This document shows positions 1 to 7,550 of a stretch of DNA of 64,000 nucleotides, piece after piece. Both the position numbers and the translations under genes were made by a program. Every line of letters starts with the position of its first letter. The first letter of the stretch is position 1. The notes below the pieces were generated by a model, which was given only the letters and a program-made list of their open reading frames with translations, did no database searches and was not told the origin of the DNA. The stretch comes from Arthrobacter sp. SX1312 (lineage in GTDB: Bacteria; Actinomycetota; Actinomycetes; Actinomycetales; Micrococcaceae): positions 1 through 64,000 of the forward strand of contig NZ_PJIM01000005.1 in the NCBI RefSeq assembly GCF_002929295.1. Direction: 5' to 3'.

Positions 1-70
1 AAATTCAACCAATCAAAAAACAATCGGTATCAACAAACTTGGCACACTATTGAGTTCTCAAACAACAGGA
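1..70 (-). promoter_or_regulatory. 16S rRNA operon leader (rrn leader)
   Basis: Read on the minus strand this is the AT-rich leader found just upstream of 16S rRNA in Micrococcaceae. It contains the conserved stretch TTTGAGAACTCAATAGTGTG (about positions 45-64), an actinobacterial rRNA leader motif tied to antitermination and processing, then an AT-rich tail running off the window edge. The rRNA genes should therefore start shortly beyond position 1, transcribed leftward. Assignment rests on motif recognition; the 16S gene itself is not visible. Confidence 0.8.
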
Positions 71-142
71 ACAACCGATTACTCACGGAACCCGACGCTC
101 ACACGCCCACTCGGCTCCGCTTTCCCTCGCCGTTATGTTCAC

Positions 143-172
143 AGCTTATTTCACTTTCTTTTCCCCTGTCAA
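143..172 (-). promoter_or_regulatory. Putative rrn promoter (-35 TTGACA, -10 TAAGCT)
   Basis: On the minus strand a perfect TTGACA (167-172) is followed after 18 bases by TAAGCT (143-148). An AT-rich stretch (about 180-245) lies upstream, resembling an UP element. This is the expected architecture of a strong sigma70-type rRNA promoter and it fires toward the leader at 1-70. Confidence 0.75.
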
Positions 173-325
173 ATCCCCCGCCGTGACCTAAACCACCAGC
201 AAAAAGAAATACGACAAAAGAACAAACCCACCACAAAAAGAAGCCGAATTCGACCACGCCTCACAGCGCACGAACCGACCACAGAATTTGAAGGGGATGG
301 CCACCCACACCGGGGCAACTCCATA

Positions 326-354
326 ACTATACGGCTGCTCGGCCCCCGCACCAA
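326..354 (-). promoter_or_regulatory. Possible second, upstream rrn promoter
   Basis: On the minus strand TTGGTG (349-354) and TATAGT (326-331) are separated by 17 bases, upstream of the stronger promoter at 143-172. Tandem promoters are common for rRNA operons. This is inferred from consensus similarity only. Confidence 0.4.
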
Positions 355-400
355 ATCCACCTGGCGTCCACCTGCACGAGGTGGGCCCGGTCATGGGAGG

Positions 401-430
401 AGCCGGCACACCCCGCGGGGCGTGCCGGCT
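401..430 (-). terminator. Hairpin terminator after tyrS
   Basis: Nine-base arms AGCCGGCAC and GTGCCGGCT enclose a self-complementary CCCCGCGGGG centre, giving a long GC hairpin 23 bases past the tyrS stop. There is no clear U tract, as is frequent in high-GC actinobacteria. It would separate tyrS transcripts from the rRNA operon. Confidence 0.65.
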
Positions 431-452
431 CTCCGGGTCGTCGCGGGGCCGG

Positions 453-1775
453 TCAGGCCACGTCGATCATGGCCAGGTTGCGCTTGCCGCGGCGCACGAG
501 GAGGTAGCGGCCGTGCAGCAGGTCGTCCTCGCCGATGACGTGGTCGGCGTCGGTGATCTTCGCGTTGTTCACGTAGGCGCCCCCCTCCCCGATGGTGCGA
601 CGGGCCGCGGAATTGCTCGCGGACAGGCCGGAGGCGACCAGCAGGTCGACGATGCCCAGTCCGTCCCGGGAGACCGCGACGGAGTCGAGTTCGGCCGTCG
701 CCGCCTCGAGGGTCGCGAGGTCGAGGGACCCGAGGTCGCCCTGCCCGAACAGGGCCGCCGATGCGGCGATGACCTTCTCGGTCGCGTCGACGCCGTGCAC
801 CAGGGCGGTGACGTCATAGGCGAGGGCTCGCTGCGCCGCCCGCTCGTGCGGCCTCTCCGCCATCGCCTGCTCGAGCGCTTCGATCTCCTCACGGCTGCGG
901 AAGGTGAAGATCCGCAGGCGCTCGGCGACGTCGGCGTCGGAGGTGTTCAGCCAGAACTGGAACATCGCGTAGGGGCTGGTCATGGCGGCGTCGAGCCAGA
1001 TGGCGTTGCCCTCACTCTTGCCGAACTTGGTGCCGTCCGAGTTGGTGATCAGGGGCGTACCGATGGCGTGCACGCTCCTGCCCTCGACCTTGCGGACGAG
1101 GTCGGTGCCGCTGGTGAGGTTGCCCCACTGGTCGGACCCGCCGGTCTGCAGCACGCAGTCGTAGTCGCGGAACAGCTGCAGGAAATCCATGCCCTGCAGG
1201 ATCTGGTAGCTGAACTCGGTGTAGCTGATGCCCTCGTCGGAGTTGAGCCGCTTGGCGACCGTCTCCTTCCTGATCATGGTGCCGACACGGAAGTACTTGC
1301 CCACATCGCGCAGGAAATCGATGACGCTCATCGGGCCGGTCCAGTCGAGGTTGTTCACGATCCGCGCCTTGTTGCCCCCCTCGAAGTCGAGGAAGCGGCG
1401 CACCTGGGCCTCGAGGGAACCGACCCACTCGGCGACGGTCTCCTTCGTGTTCATGGTGCGCTCCGCCGTCGGCCGCGGGTCGCCGACGAGGCCGGTGGAG
1501 CCGCCGACCAGGCCGAGGGGACGGTGGCCGGCGAGCTGGAGGCGGCGCATCGTCAGCAGCTGCACCAGGTTGCCGAGGTGGAGGCTCGGGGCCGTGGGGT
1601 CGAACCCGCAGTAGAAGGTGATGGACGGACCCGCCAGCAGTTCCTTCAGCTCGCCCTCATCGGTGGAGACATGGATCAGACCGCGCCACACGAGCTCGTC
1701 GTGGATGCCGTCGAAGGAGGGATCGTTGCGCTGGCCTGCGAGGCCACTGACCGGGATATCTGTTTGCTGGGACAC
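453..1775 (-). CDS. tyrS: Tyrosine--tRNA ligase
   Basis: Cytoplasmic class I aminoacyl-tRNA synthetase that charges tRNA-Tyr with tyrosine using ATP. The 440-residue protein has the normal length for bacterial TyrRS. The HIGH-type signature reads HLGN at residues 66-69 inside FDPTAPSLHLGN. The KMSKS loop is KFGKS at 250-254. The tyrosine-recognition segment around TGGSDQWGN is at 211-219. The last ~75 residues form an S4 RNA-binding domain. Translation appears to start at GTG. It lies 12 bases after the helR-like stop, so the two may be co-transcribed, and it is the last gene before the rRNA promoter. No T-box leader is visible. Confidence 0.97.
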   Translation of the reverse strand: MSQQTDIPVSGLAGQRNDPSFDGIHDELVWRGLIHVSTDEGELKELLAGPSITFYCGFDPTAPSLHLGNLVQLLTMRRLQLAGHRPLGLVGGSTGLVGDPRPTAERTMNTKETVAEWVGSLEAQVRRFLDFEGGNKARIVNNLDWTGPMSVIDFLRDVGKYFRVGTMIRKETVAKRLNSDEGISYTEFSYQILQGMDFLQLFRDYDCVLQTGGSDQWGNLTSGTDLVRKVEGRSVHAIGTPLITNSDGTKFGKSEGNAIWLDAAMTSPYAMFQFWLNTSDADVAERLRIFTFRSREEIEALEQAMAERPHERAAQRALAYDVTALVHGVDATEKVIAASAALFGQGDLGSLDLATLEAATAELDSVAVSRDGLGIVDLLVASGLSASNSAARRTIGEGGAYVNNAKITDADHVIGEDDLLHGRYLLVRRGKRNLAMIDVA

Positions 1776-1787
1776 GAGTCCAAATTA

Positions 1788-4040
1788 TCAGTCGGCAATA
1801 CCAGCAGGAATCCGGCCGCTCGAGATGACGCGGAGGCGCTGCGTGGGGCGGGTCATCGCCACGTAGAGGTCGCCGACCCTGGCCGTCGCGGAATCGAGCA
1901 TCTCCTGCGGTTCGAGGATCACGACGCCGTCGAATTCCAGCCCCTTCGACCCGCGCGGACTGATCACCACGATGTCCTGGCCCGGCCCGCCCGCACCGGA
2001 ACCGACGCGCTCCCCGTACGCGGGCGCCAGGGCGTCGCGGACGGCAGGCAGCAGGTGGTCCGGCGCGATGACGGCGAGCAGGCCGCCGTCGATGGCCGCC
2101 AGTTCCTCGGGCATGGCCTGTACCAGGGCCGCCACGGCGTCGTCCACCGTGTCCAGGAGCGGCGGGAAGCGTCCCTCGCGCACCGCCTTCGGCGCGGACA
2201 CGACGAGCCCCGCCGCATTCGCCATGCGCACCGCCGCCTCGGCGATCTGCGCGGGCGTGCGGTAGTTGACGGTGAGCTCCTCGAGCTGCCAGCGGTCACG
2301 CACGAAGGGTTCGAGGGCCTGCTGCCAGGACCGCGATCCCGCGGCCGAGCTGGTCTGCGCGATGTCCCCCACGATGGTGAAGGACTTCAGCGGGCAGCGC
2401 CGCATCAGCAGGCGCCACTGCATCGGGGAGAGTTCCTGGGCCTCGTCGACCACGATGTGCCCGTAGGCCCAGGTGCGGTCCCCTGAGGCACGCTCGGCGG
2501 CCGAGAGCCGGGTGGCGGTCACGGCGTTGTGCTGCGCGAGATCCTCGGCGGTCAGCACCCCGTCCACCCCGGCATCCTCGAGGGAGGCGTTGACGTTCTC
2601 GAGGGCCCGCTCGGCGTTGGCGAGATCGCGTTTCTGCTCCTGCTCGCGGGCGGCGGTGTCGCGTCCGGCCGACGGGTCGAGGTCCCCGAGCAGCTCCGCC
2701 GCCTCGTCGAGCAGGGGCACATCCGCTTCGGTCCAGGGGGCGTCCGCGGGCCGGGCGAGGACCGCCAGTTCGTCCTCGTCCAGGTGGGGGGCCGCCGCAC
2801 GCAGCAGCTCCGGGCGTGCGAACAGTTCGGACACCAGCTTCTGCGGGGTCAGGGGCATCCAGGCGAGATTGAGGGCGATGCGCACGTCGCGGGAGCTGCG
2901 GACGTCCTCGGCGAGATAGGAGCGGTCGGCGTTGTTGCCGCCGCCGGAGGATTCCTCGAGTTTGTCCAGCAGCTGCTCGGTGAGCTCGCGGAGGAGGATC
3001 TTGACGAAGGTGACGCGCGCTTCGTTGTGGGGTTTCCCGGTCGCCCGGGCACGCTCACGGGCGCGGGCCACCTGCCGCGGGGTGAGGGTGAGCAGGGTGC
3101 CTTCGACGTTGAGACGCTTGTTCTCGGACGGGACACGCTCGCGGTTCGCGACGGCGTTGCGGATGACCCCGGCCATCTCCAGCCGGCCCTTGAGGGCTGC
3201 CGCGGTCTCGTCCGCTTCCTGGACGGTCCTGACGCCGGGCATCAGGGTGCCGATACCCGCCATGACGACGCCGGTCTCGCCCAGGGACGGCAGGACGCGC
3301 TCGATGTACTTCATGAAGGCGTCGGTGGGTCCGACCAGCAGCACGCCGGCGGATTTCAGCCGGTCACGGTGCGTGTACAGGAGGTACGCGGCGCGGTGGA
3401 GAGCGACGGCCGTCTTGCCCGTGCCCGGACCGCCCTGGACCACGGTCACCCCCGGCAGCGGCGCCCGGATGATGCGGTCCTGCTCCGCCTGGATGGTGCC
3501 CACGATGTCGGACATCTGGCCGGTGCGCCGCGTGTTCAGCGCGGCGAGCAGGGCGCCCTCGCCCTGCAGCGAGTCGTCGTCGCCGAGGAGGTCCGCGTCG
3601 AGGACGTCGTCCTCGATCGCAACGACGTCGCGCCGCGAGAGGATCAGGTGGCGGCGGCGGCGTACGCCCATGCGCTCGAAGGCCGTCGCCTGGTAGAACG
3701 TGCCGGCCTCGGGGGCCCGCCAGTCGACCATGAGCTGCCGGAGGTCCTCGTCGGAGAGGCCGATGCGGCCGATGTAGCGCTTGTCGCCGTCGTCGAGGTC
3801 GAGGCGGCCGAAGACGAGGCGGTCGTCGACGGCGTTGAGCTGCGCGAGGCGGTCCTCGTACATCGTCGCGAAGGCGTCCCGCTCCGACCTGTTCTGGTGG
3901 GATCCGGCCGCCTGCGTGCGCCGGACCTCGGCGAGCTGGAGGGCCTTCTCCGCACGGAGTTCATCGAGACGCTGGTACAGGCCGTCGACGTAGCCGCGCT
4001 CGTGCTCCAGCTCGGCCTTGGCCTGGGACGTCTCGTGCAT
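1788..4040 (-). CDS. helR: HelD/HelR-family RNA polymerase recycling ATPase (UvrD/Rep-like)
   Basis: A 750-residue superfamily 1 helicase-like ATPase. The N-terminus (about 1-70) is a charged, coiled-coil-like arm, matching the secondary-channel arm of HelD. Walker A is GGPGTGKT at about 203-210. Walker B is VVDEAQELS in the second half, and a UvrD-type C-terminal motif region (VAMTRPTQRL) lies near the end. Known actinobacterial members (HelD class II, HelR) bind RNA polymerase, pull it off DNA and recycle it; some rescue rifampicin-bound polymerase. Assignment to this group rather than a true DNA helicase rests on the N-terminal arm and overall layout. GGAAGG precedes the ATG. Its neighbours are tyrS downstream and apt upstream. 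Confidence 0.82.
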   Translation of the reverse strand: MHETSQAKAELEHERGYVDGLYQRLDELRAEKALQLAEVRRTQAAGSHQNRSERDAFATMYEDRLAQLNAVDDRLVFGRLDLDDGDKRYIGRIGLSDEDLRQLMVDWRAPEAGTFYQATAFERMGVRRRRHLILSRRDVVAIEDDVLDADLLGDDDSLQGEGALLAALNTRRTGQMSDIVGTIQAEQDRIIRAPLPGVTVVQGGPGTGKTAVALHRAAYLLYTHRDRLKSAGVLLVGPTDAFMKYIERVLPSLGETGVVMAGIGTLMPGVRTVQEADETAAALKGRLEMAGVIRNAVANRERVPSENKRLNVEGTLLTLTPRQVARARERARATGKPHNEARVTFVKILLRELTEQLLDKLEESSGGGNNADRSYLAEDVRSSRDVRIALNLAWMPLTPQKLVSELFARPELLRAAAPHLDEDELAVLARPADAPWTEADVPLLDEAAELLGDLDPSAGRDTAAREQEQKRDLANAERALENVNASLEDAGVDGVLTAEDLAQHNAVTATRLSAAERASGDRTWAYGHIVVDEAQELSPMQWRLLMRRCPLKSFTIVGDIAQTSSAAGSRSWQQALEPFVRDRWQLEELTVNYRTPAQIAEAAVRMANAAGLVVSAPKAVREGRFPPLLDTVDDAVAALVQAMPEELAAIDGGLLAVIAPDHLLPAVRDALAPAYGERVGSGAGGPGQDIVVISPRGSKGLEFDGVVILEPQEMLDSATARVGDLYVAMTRPTQRLRVISSGRIPAGIAD

Positions 4041-4077
4041 CGGACATTTCCTTCCATCAAAGGCAGACCGTCAATTC

Positions 4078-4094
4078 TAGCGTGGTGGACGCTA
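4078..4094. promoter_or_regulatory. Inverted repeat upstream of helR-like gene
   Basis: TAGCGT and ACGCTA are separated by five bases and overlap both the apt stop codon and a -10-like TAGAAT (4074-4079, minus strand) that could serve the helR-like gene. It might be an operator, or just the end of apt. It does not match the rifampicin-associated element as I know it. Confidence 0.3.
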
Positions 4095-4673
4095 CACGGT
4101 TTCGAGCGCGTGCACCCGCCGGCCCGCCAGGGCGTCGCGTCCGGGGAGGTCCGCGAGCTCCAGGACCACACCGCACCCGACGACGACGGCGCCGGCCTGT
4201 TCGAGCAACGCTCCCGCGGCGACGAGTGTTCCCCCCGTGGCGAGGACGTCGTCGAGCAGGAGCACGCGCGTCCCGGCGGGCAGGTCCGACTGGTGGATCT
4301 CGAGGGACGCCTGACCGTATTCGAGGTCGTAGGACTCCCGGTACACGGCGCGGGGCAGCTTGCCCGCCTTACGGATGGTGACGACGCCGGTGCCGGTCGC
4401 GTAGCCGACGGCGGCGGCGAGGAGGAAACCGCGGGCCTCTACCCCGGCGACGGCGTCGAACTGGCCCGCGAAGGCCTCGACGAGCGCGTCGACGACCGCG
4501 CGGAAGCCCTGCGCGTCGGAGAAGACCGGCGTCAGGTCCCTGAACATGATGCCGGGCGACGGGAAGTCGGGGACCACCGCGCAGAGGCGGTCCACGGCCT
4601 CCCGCGCCTGCGCTGCCAGTCGGGACGCGCCTGCGGCCTGCACCGGGGGGAGGTCCGTATCGCTGATATTCAC
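4092..4673 (-). CDS. apt: Adenine phosphoribosyltransferase
   Basis: Cytoplasmic purine-salvage enzyme that condenses adenine with PRPP to give AMP. The 193-residue protein has the type I PRTase fold signature VLLLDDVLATGGT at residues 137-149 (PRPP-binding loop). The APT-type N-terminal motif FPSPGIMFRDLTP is at 37-49, and the flexible-loop segment YRESYDLEYG is at 111-120. Translation starts at GTG, overlapping the stop of the upstream glycosylase gene by four bases (GTGA), so the two are translationally coupled. The enzyme can help remove free adenine, although the link to neighbouring alkylation repair is only suggested by position. Confidence 0.95.
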   Translation of the reverse strand: MNISDTDLPPVQAAGASRLAAQAREAVDRLCAVVPDFPSPGIMFRDLTPVFSDAQGFRAVVDALVEAFAGQFDAVAGVEARGFLLAAAVGYATGTGVVTIRKAGKLPRAVYRESYDLEYGQASLEIHQSDLPAGTRVLLLDDVLATGGTLVAAGALLEQAGAVVVGCGVVLELADLPGRDALAGRRVHALETV

Positions 4674-5314
4674 GGATCAACCTTACGGGCTGCGCGGGGC
4701 TTTCCCGGACGGTACCGGGAGACCGTTGGCTCCTCCGGCAGCCAGAAGCGCCACGGATACTCCTCCGTCCCGGCAACGCCGCTGACCCCCACGCGCGGGC
4801 CACTGAGGACCGCCGTCGCGGGCACCTCCGGCAGGACCAGCAGGAAGGGGGGCGCGAGCACGTCCGCGCCGTCGTTCCGGCGGTCGAGGCCGAGCGCCTG
4901 TGCAAGGCGTGCGGGTCCCCGGGCGAGGTCGAGGTCCGTCGACGGATGCGAGCGCCGATCGCGGGCGAGGCCCGTGCCGTCGACGATCTCCCCCGCCCGG
5001 AGGAGCAGTCCCGTGGCCCACCCCTCGTTCCCGCACACGATGTTGGCGCAGTAGTGCATGCCGTAGGTGAAGTAGACGTAGAGGTGCCCGGCGGGTCCGA
5101 ACATCGTTGCGTTCCGCGCGGTCCTGCCCCGGAACGCATGGGAGCCCGGATCGTCCGGGCCGAGGTAGGCCTCGACCTCCGTGATGCGGACGGTGACCTC
5201 GCCGTCGTCGGTGCTGTGTGTCAGGTGCGCGCCGAGGAGCGACGGCGCGACCTCGAGGGCACTGCCCCCCAGTCGTGCGCGGGTGTCCGGGTGCGTCCTG
5301 CTCTCATCGATCAC
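4670..5314 (-). CDS. mpg: DNA-3-methyladenine glycosylase (AAG/MPG family)
   Basis: Base-excision repair glycosylase that releases alkylated purines such as 3-methyladenine and hypoxanthine from DNA. The 214-residue length fits the monofunctional MPG fold. Diagnostic segments are the catalytic ITEVEAYLGPDDPGSHA, with the nucleophile-activating Glu, then RNATMFGPAGHLYVYFTYGMH with the intercalating tyrosine region, and NIVCG. Start is GTG. It is coupled to apt downstream. The divergent gene on its right is an Ada-AlkA fusion followed by an O6-alkylguanine methyltransferase, so alkylation repair genes cluster here. Confidence 0.93.
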   Translation of the reverse strand: MIDESRTHPDTRARLGGSALEVAPSLLGAHLTHSTDDGEVTVRITEVEAYLGPDDPGSHAFRGRTARNATMFGPAGHLYVYFTYGMHYCANIVCGNEGWATGLLLRAGEIVDGTGLARDRRSHPSTDLDLARGPARLAQALGLDRRNDGADVLAPPFLLVLPEVPATAVLSGPRVGVSGVAGTEEYPWRFWLPEEPTVSRYRPGKPRAARKVDP

Positions 5315-5406
5315 GCTTCGACCGTAGCAAAGGCGTCACCCGCCCCGCCGTCCGCCGTGTCCGAATCCCGCTAGTATGGAGCCCGGCCGGGTGGCAGGAT
5401 GGCGGC

Positions 5407-6942
5407 ATGGACTTCTTGCAGCAGTACAGGGCGATCGACGCCCGGGACGCCCGCTTCGACGGGCAGTTCGTCACCGCTGTCTCGAGCACGGGCATCTACT
5501 GCCGGCCCTCCTGCCCCGCCCGGACGCCGAAACCCGCCAACGTCACCTTCTTCCGCACCTCCGCGGCCGCTCACGAAGCCGGGTATCGCGCCTGCAAGCG
5601 GTGCCTGCCCGAGGCCGTTCCGGGGGATCCCGAGTGGAATCTCCGCAGCGACGCGGCGGCCCGCGCCATGCGGCTCATCGCCGACGGCGAGGTGGACCGC
5701 GCGGGCGTGCCCGGCCTGGCGGCGCGGCTCGGCTACTCCCCCCGGCAGCTCAACCGCATCCTCACGGACGAGCTCGGCGCCGGAGCGCTCGCGCTGGCCC
5801 GCGCACACCGCGCCCAGACGGCCCGCACCCTCCTCACCGCCACGACGCTCCGCTTCGCGGACGTGGCGTTCGCCGCGGGCTTCGGGAGCATCCGGCAGTT
5901 CAACGACACCGTCCAGCAGGTCTTCGACCTCACCCCGGGCCGGCTGCGCGAGGCCTCACCCCACCGGCCCGGGACGAGCCGCTCGCCGGTGCCGGAACCC
6001 GGTGGGCCGCTCCGCCTCTCCCTGTCCCTGCCCGTGCGGCTGCCGTACGACAACGGCATTTTCCGCTTCCTCGCCGCCCGCGCGGTCGCCGGTCCGGAGA
6101 TCGGTACTGCGACGAGCTACGAACGCCTGCTCCGCCTGCCGGCCGGGCCCGCGTGGTTCAGGGCCGACCCCGTCGAACCGCGCGGGAACGGGCGGGCAGC
6201 GCTGCCCGTCACGGTCTCGGTGGCGGGGCTGGCAGACCTCCCGCCCCTGCTCGGCCGTATCCGGCGGCTGTTCGACCTCGACGCCGACCCCGTGGCGGTC
6301 GATGCCGCGCTGTCCCGCGACGCCCGGTTCGCCGCGCTGGTCGCGGACCGGCCGGGCCTGCGCCTGCCCGGGTCGCTGGATCCCCACGAGATGCTGATCC
6401 GCGCGATCGCAGGCCAGCAGGTCACGGTGGCTGCGGCGACGACGGCCCTCGCCCGGCTCACTGCGGCGGGGCCGGCGGTCAGTGTTCCGGGCACCGGCCT
6501 GGACCGCTTCTTCCCCTCCGCCGAGGACCTCGCCGCCTTGCCCGGGCCCCTCCTGCGGGGGCCGCGTCGGCGTGACGCTGCGCTGCGCGCCGCGGCCGAG
6601 AAGCTCGCCTCCGGGACCCTCGCGCTCGGGATCGGCTCCGATGCCGCCCCGCTGCGCGAGGATCTGCTGCGGCTGGACGGCGTGGGACCCTGGACGGCCG
6701 ACTACGTCCTGATGCGCGTGCTCGGCCACCCGGACATCCACCTCCCGGGCGACGCCGCCGTCCGGGCAGGCTGGGCCCGGGTCACGGAGGGCTCGACCCC
6801 AGGAGGTTCCGCTGTCGCCCTCGAGGCCGCGATGGCCGACGTCCGGCCCTGGCGCTCGTACGCGACCCTGCACCTGTGGCGGACCGCCCCGGCACCGACC
6901 GCCCTCCCGGCCGCCGGGAGAACCGTCGATGACGCCGCCTGA
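5407..6942 (+). CDS. alkA: Ada-AlkA fusion: alkylation-sensing regulator and DNA-3-methyladenine glycosylase II
   Basis: A 511-residue three-part protein. Residues ~1-75 match the Ada N-terminal zinc domain, with CRPSCPAR and CKRC supplying the four cysteines, one of which accepts methyl from phosphotriesters. Residues ~80-180 are an AraC-type double helix-turn-helix (LAARLGYSPRQLNRIL; FADVAFAAGFGSIRQFN). The remainder is an AlkA glycosylase: helix-hairpin-helix LDGVGPWTADY followed by LPGD with the catalytic aspartate. Such fusions are known in Actinobacteria and both sense and repair methylation damage. The ATG at 5407 was chosen because homology begins there, although the frame is open upstream. 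The next gene starts 14 bases before its stop, so it is likely co-transcribed and perhaps self-regulated. Confidence 0.93.
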   Translation: MDFLQQYRAIDARDARFDGQFVTAVSSTGIYCRPSCPARTPKPANVTFFRTSAAAHEAGYRACKRCLPEAVPGDPEWNLRSDAAARAMRLIADGEVDRAGVPGLAARLGYSPRQLNRILTDELGAGALALARAHRAQTARTLLTATTLRFADVAFAAGFGSIRQFNDTVQQVFDLTPGRLREASPHRPGTSRSPVPEPGGPLRLSLSLPVRLPYDNGIFRFLAARAVAGPEIGTATSYERLLRLPAGPAWFRADPVEPRGNGRAALPVTVSVAGLADLPPLLGRIRRLFDLDADPVAVDAALSRDARFAALVADRPGLRLPGSLDPHEMLIRAIAGQQVTVAAATTALARLTAAGPAVSVPGTGLDRFFPSAEDLAALPGPLLRGPRRRDAALRAAAEKLASGTLALGIGSDAAPLREDLLRLDGVGPWTADYVLMRVLGHPDIHLPGDAAVRAGWARVTEGSTPGGSAVALEAAMADVRPWRSYATLHLWRTAPAPTALPAAGRTVDDAA

Positions 6943-7537
6943 CCACCTCGCCACGTACCCTGGACCGACCCACCGAACGGATGCCACCGCCATGAGCGCA
7001 ACCCTCGCCCCACCCGCCGCCCTCCGCGGCGCCACCACCGAGACCGTCGACACGCCCGACGGCCCCTTCACCGTGATCGAGGCGGAGGGCGCGGTCCTCT
7101 CGTCCGGCTGGACCTCCCTCCGGGAAGACCTGGTCGGGCAGATCCACCCGAGCCTCCTGGCCGCCCGCTTCGACCCTGCCGCGTCGGCCCTGCGACCCAT
7201 CCTCGACACCGTGGCCCGCTACTACGACGGGGACGTCGACGCCATCACGGCGGTGCGGGTGCGACAGGCGTCCGGTCCGTTCCGTACCCACGCCTGGGAC
7301 GTCCTGCGCACGATCGCCCCCGGCGCACCGGTCACCTACCTCGAGTACGCCGCCCGGGCGGGCAACCCGACCGCGGTCCGGGCCGCGGCGGGAGCGTGTG
7401 CGAAGAACGCCGCCGCGCTCTTCGTCCCCTGCCACAGGGTCATCAGGACGGACGGCTCGCTGGGCGGCTTCCGCTGGGGGCTGCCGGTCAAGCAGCGGCT
7501 CCTCGACCGGGAGGCCCGTTCAGCGCCGGCCACCTGA
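6929..7537 (+). CDS. ogt: Methylated-DNA--[protein]-cysteine S-methyltransferase
   Basis: Suicide repair protein that moves alkyl groups from O6-alkylguanine to its own cysteine. The active-site motif PCHRVI lies in the last third, preceded by the helix-turn-helix-like recognition segment (TYLEYAARAGNPTAVRAA) and followed by GGFRWGLPVKQRLLDRE, all typical of the family. The ATG at 6929 has a good ribosome binding site (GGGAG, 8 bases upstream) and overlaps the Ada-AlkA gene by 14 bases. The internal ATG at 6992 has a poor one, so the longer 202-residue form is preferred. Gene pairing with Ada-AlkA resembles the Escherichia coli ada/alk logic. Confidence 0.94.
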   Translation: MTPPDHLATYPGPTHRTDATAMSATLAPPAALRGATTETVDTPDGPFTVIEAEGAVLSSGWTSLREDLVGQIHPSLLAARFDPAASALRPILDTVARYYDGDVDAITAVRVRQASGPFRTHAWDVLRTIAPGAPVTYLEYAARAGNPTAVRAAAGACAKNAAALFVPCHRVIRTDGSLGGFRWGLPVKQRLLDREARSAPAT

Positions 7538-7550
7538 CCCGCCGGGCGCA

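Noticed and set aside
381..2486. Long plus-strand open frame (701 codons) opposite tyrS and the helR-like gene
   Set aside because: It is antisense to two clear genes and has the Arg/Gly/Ala/Val-rich composition of a shadow frame in high-GC DNA.
4041..4094. Rifampicin-associated element upstream of the helR-like gene
   Set aside because: The palindrome there (TAGCGT-N5-ACGCTA) does not match the element as I know it (GC-rich 19-mer with CTTGCGCAAG-like centre).
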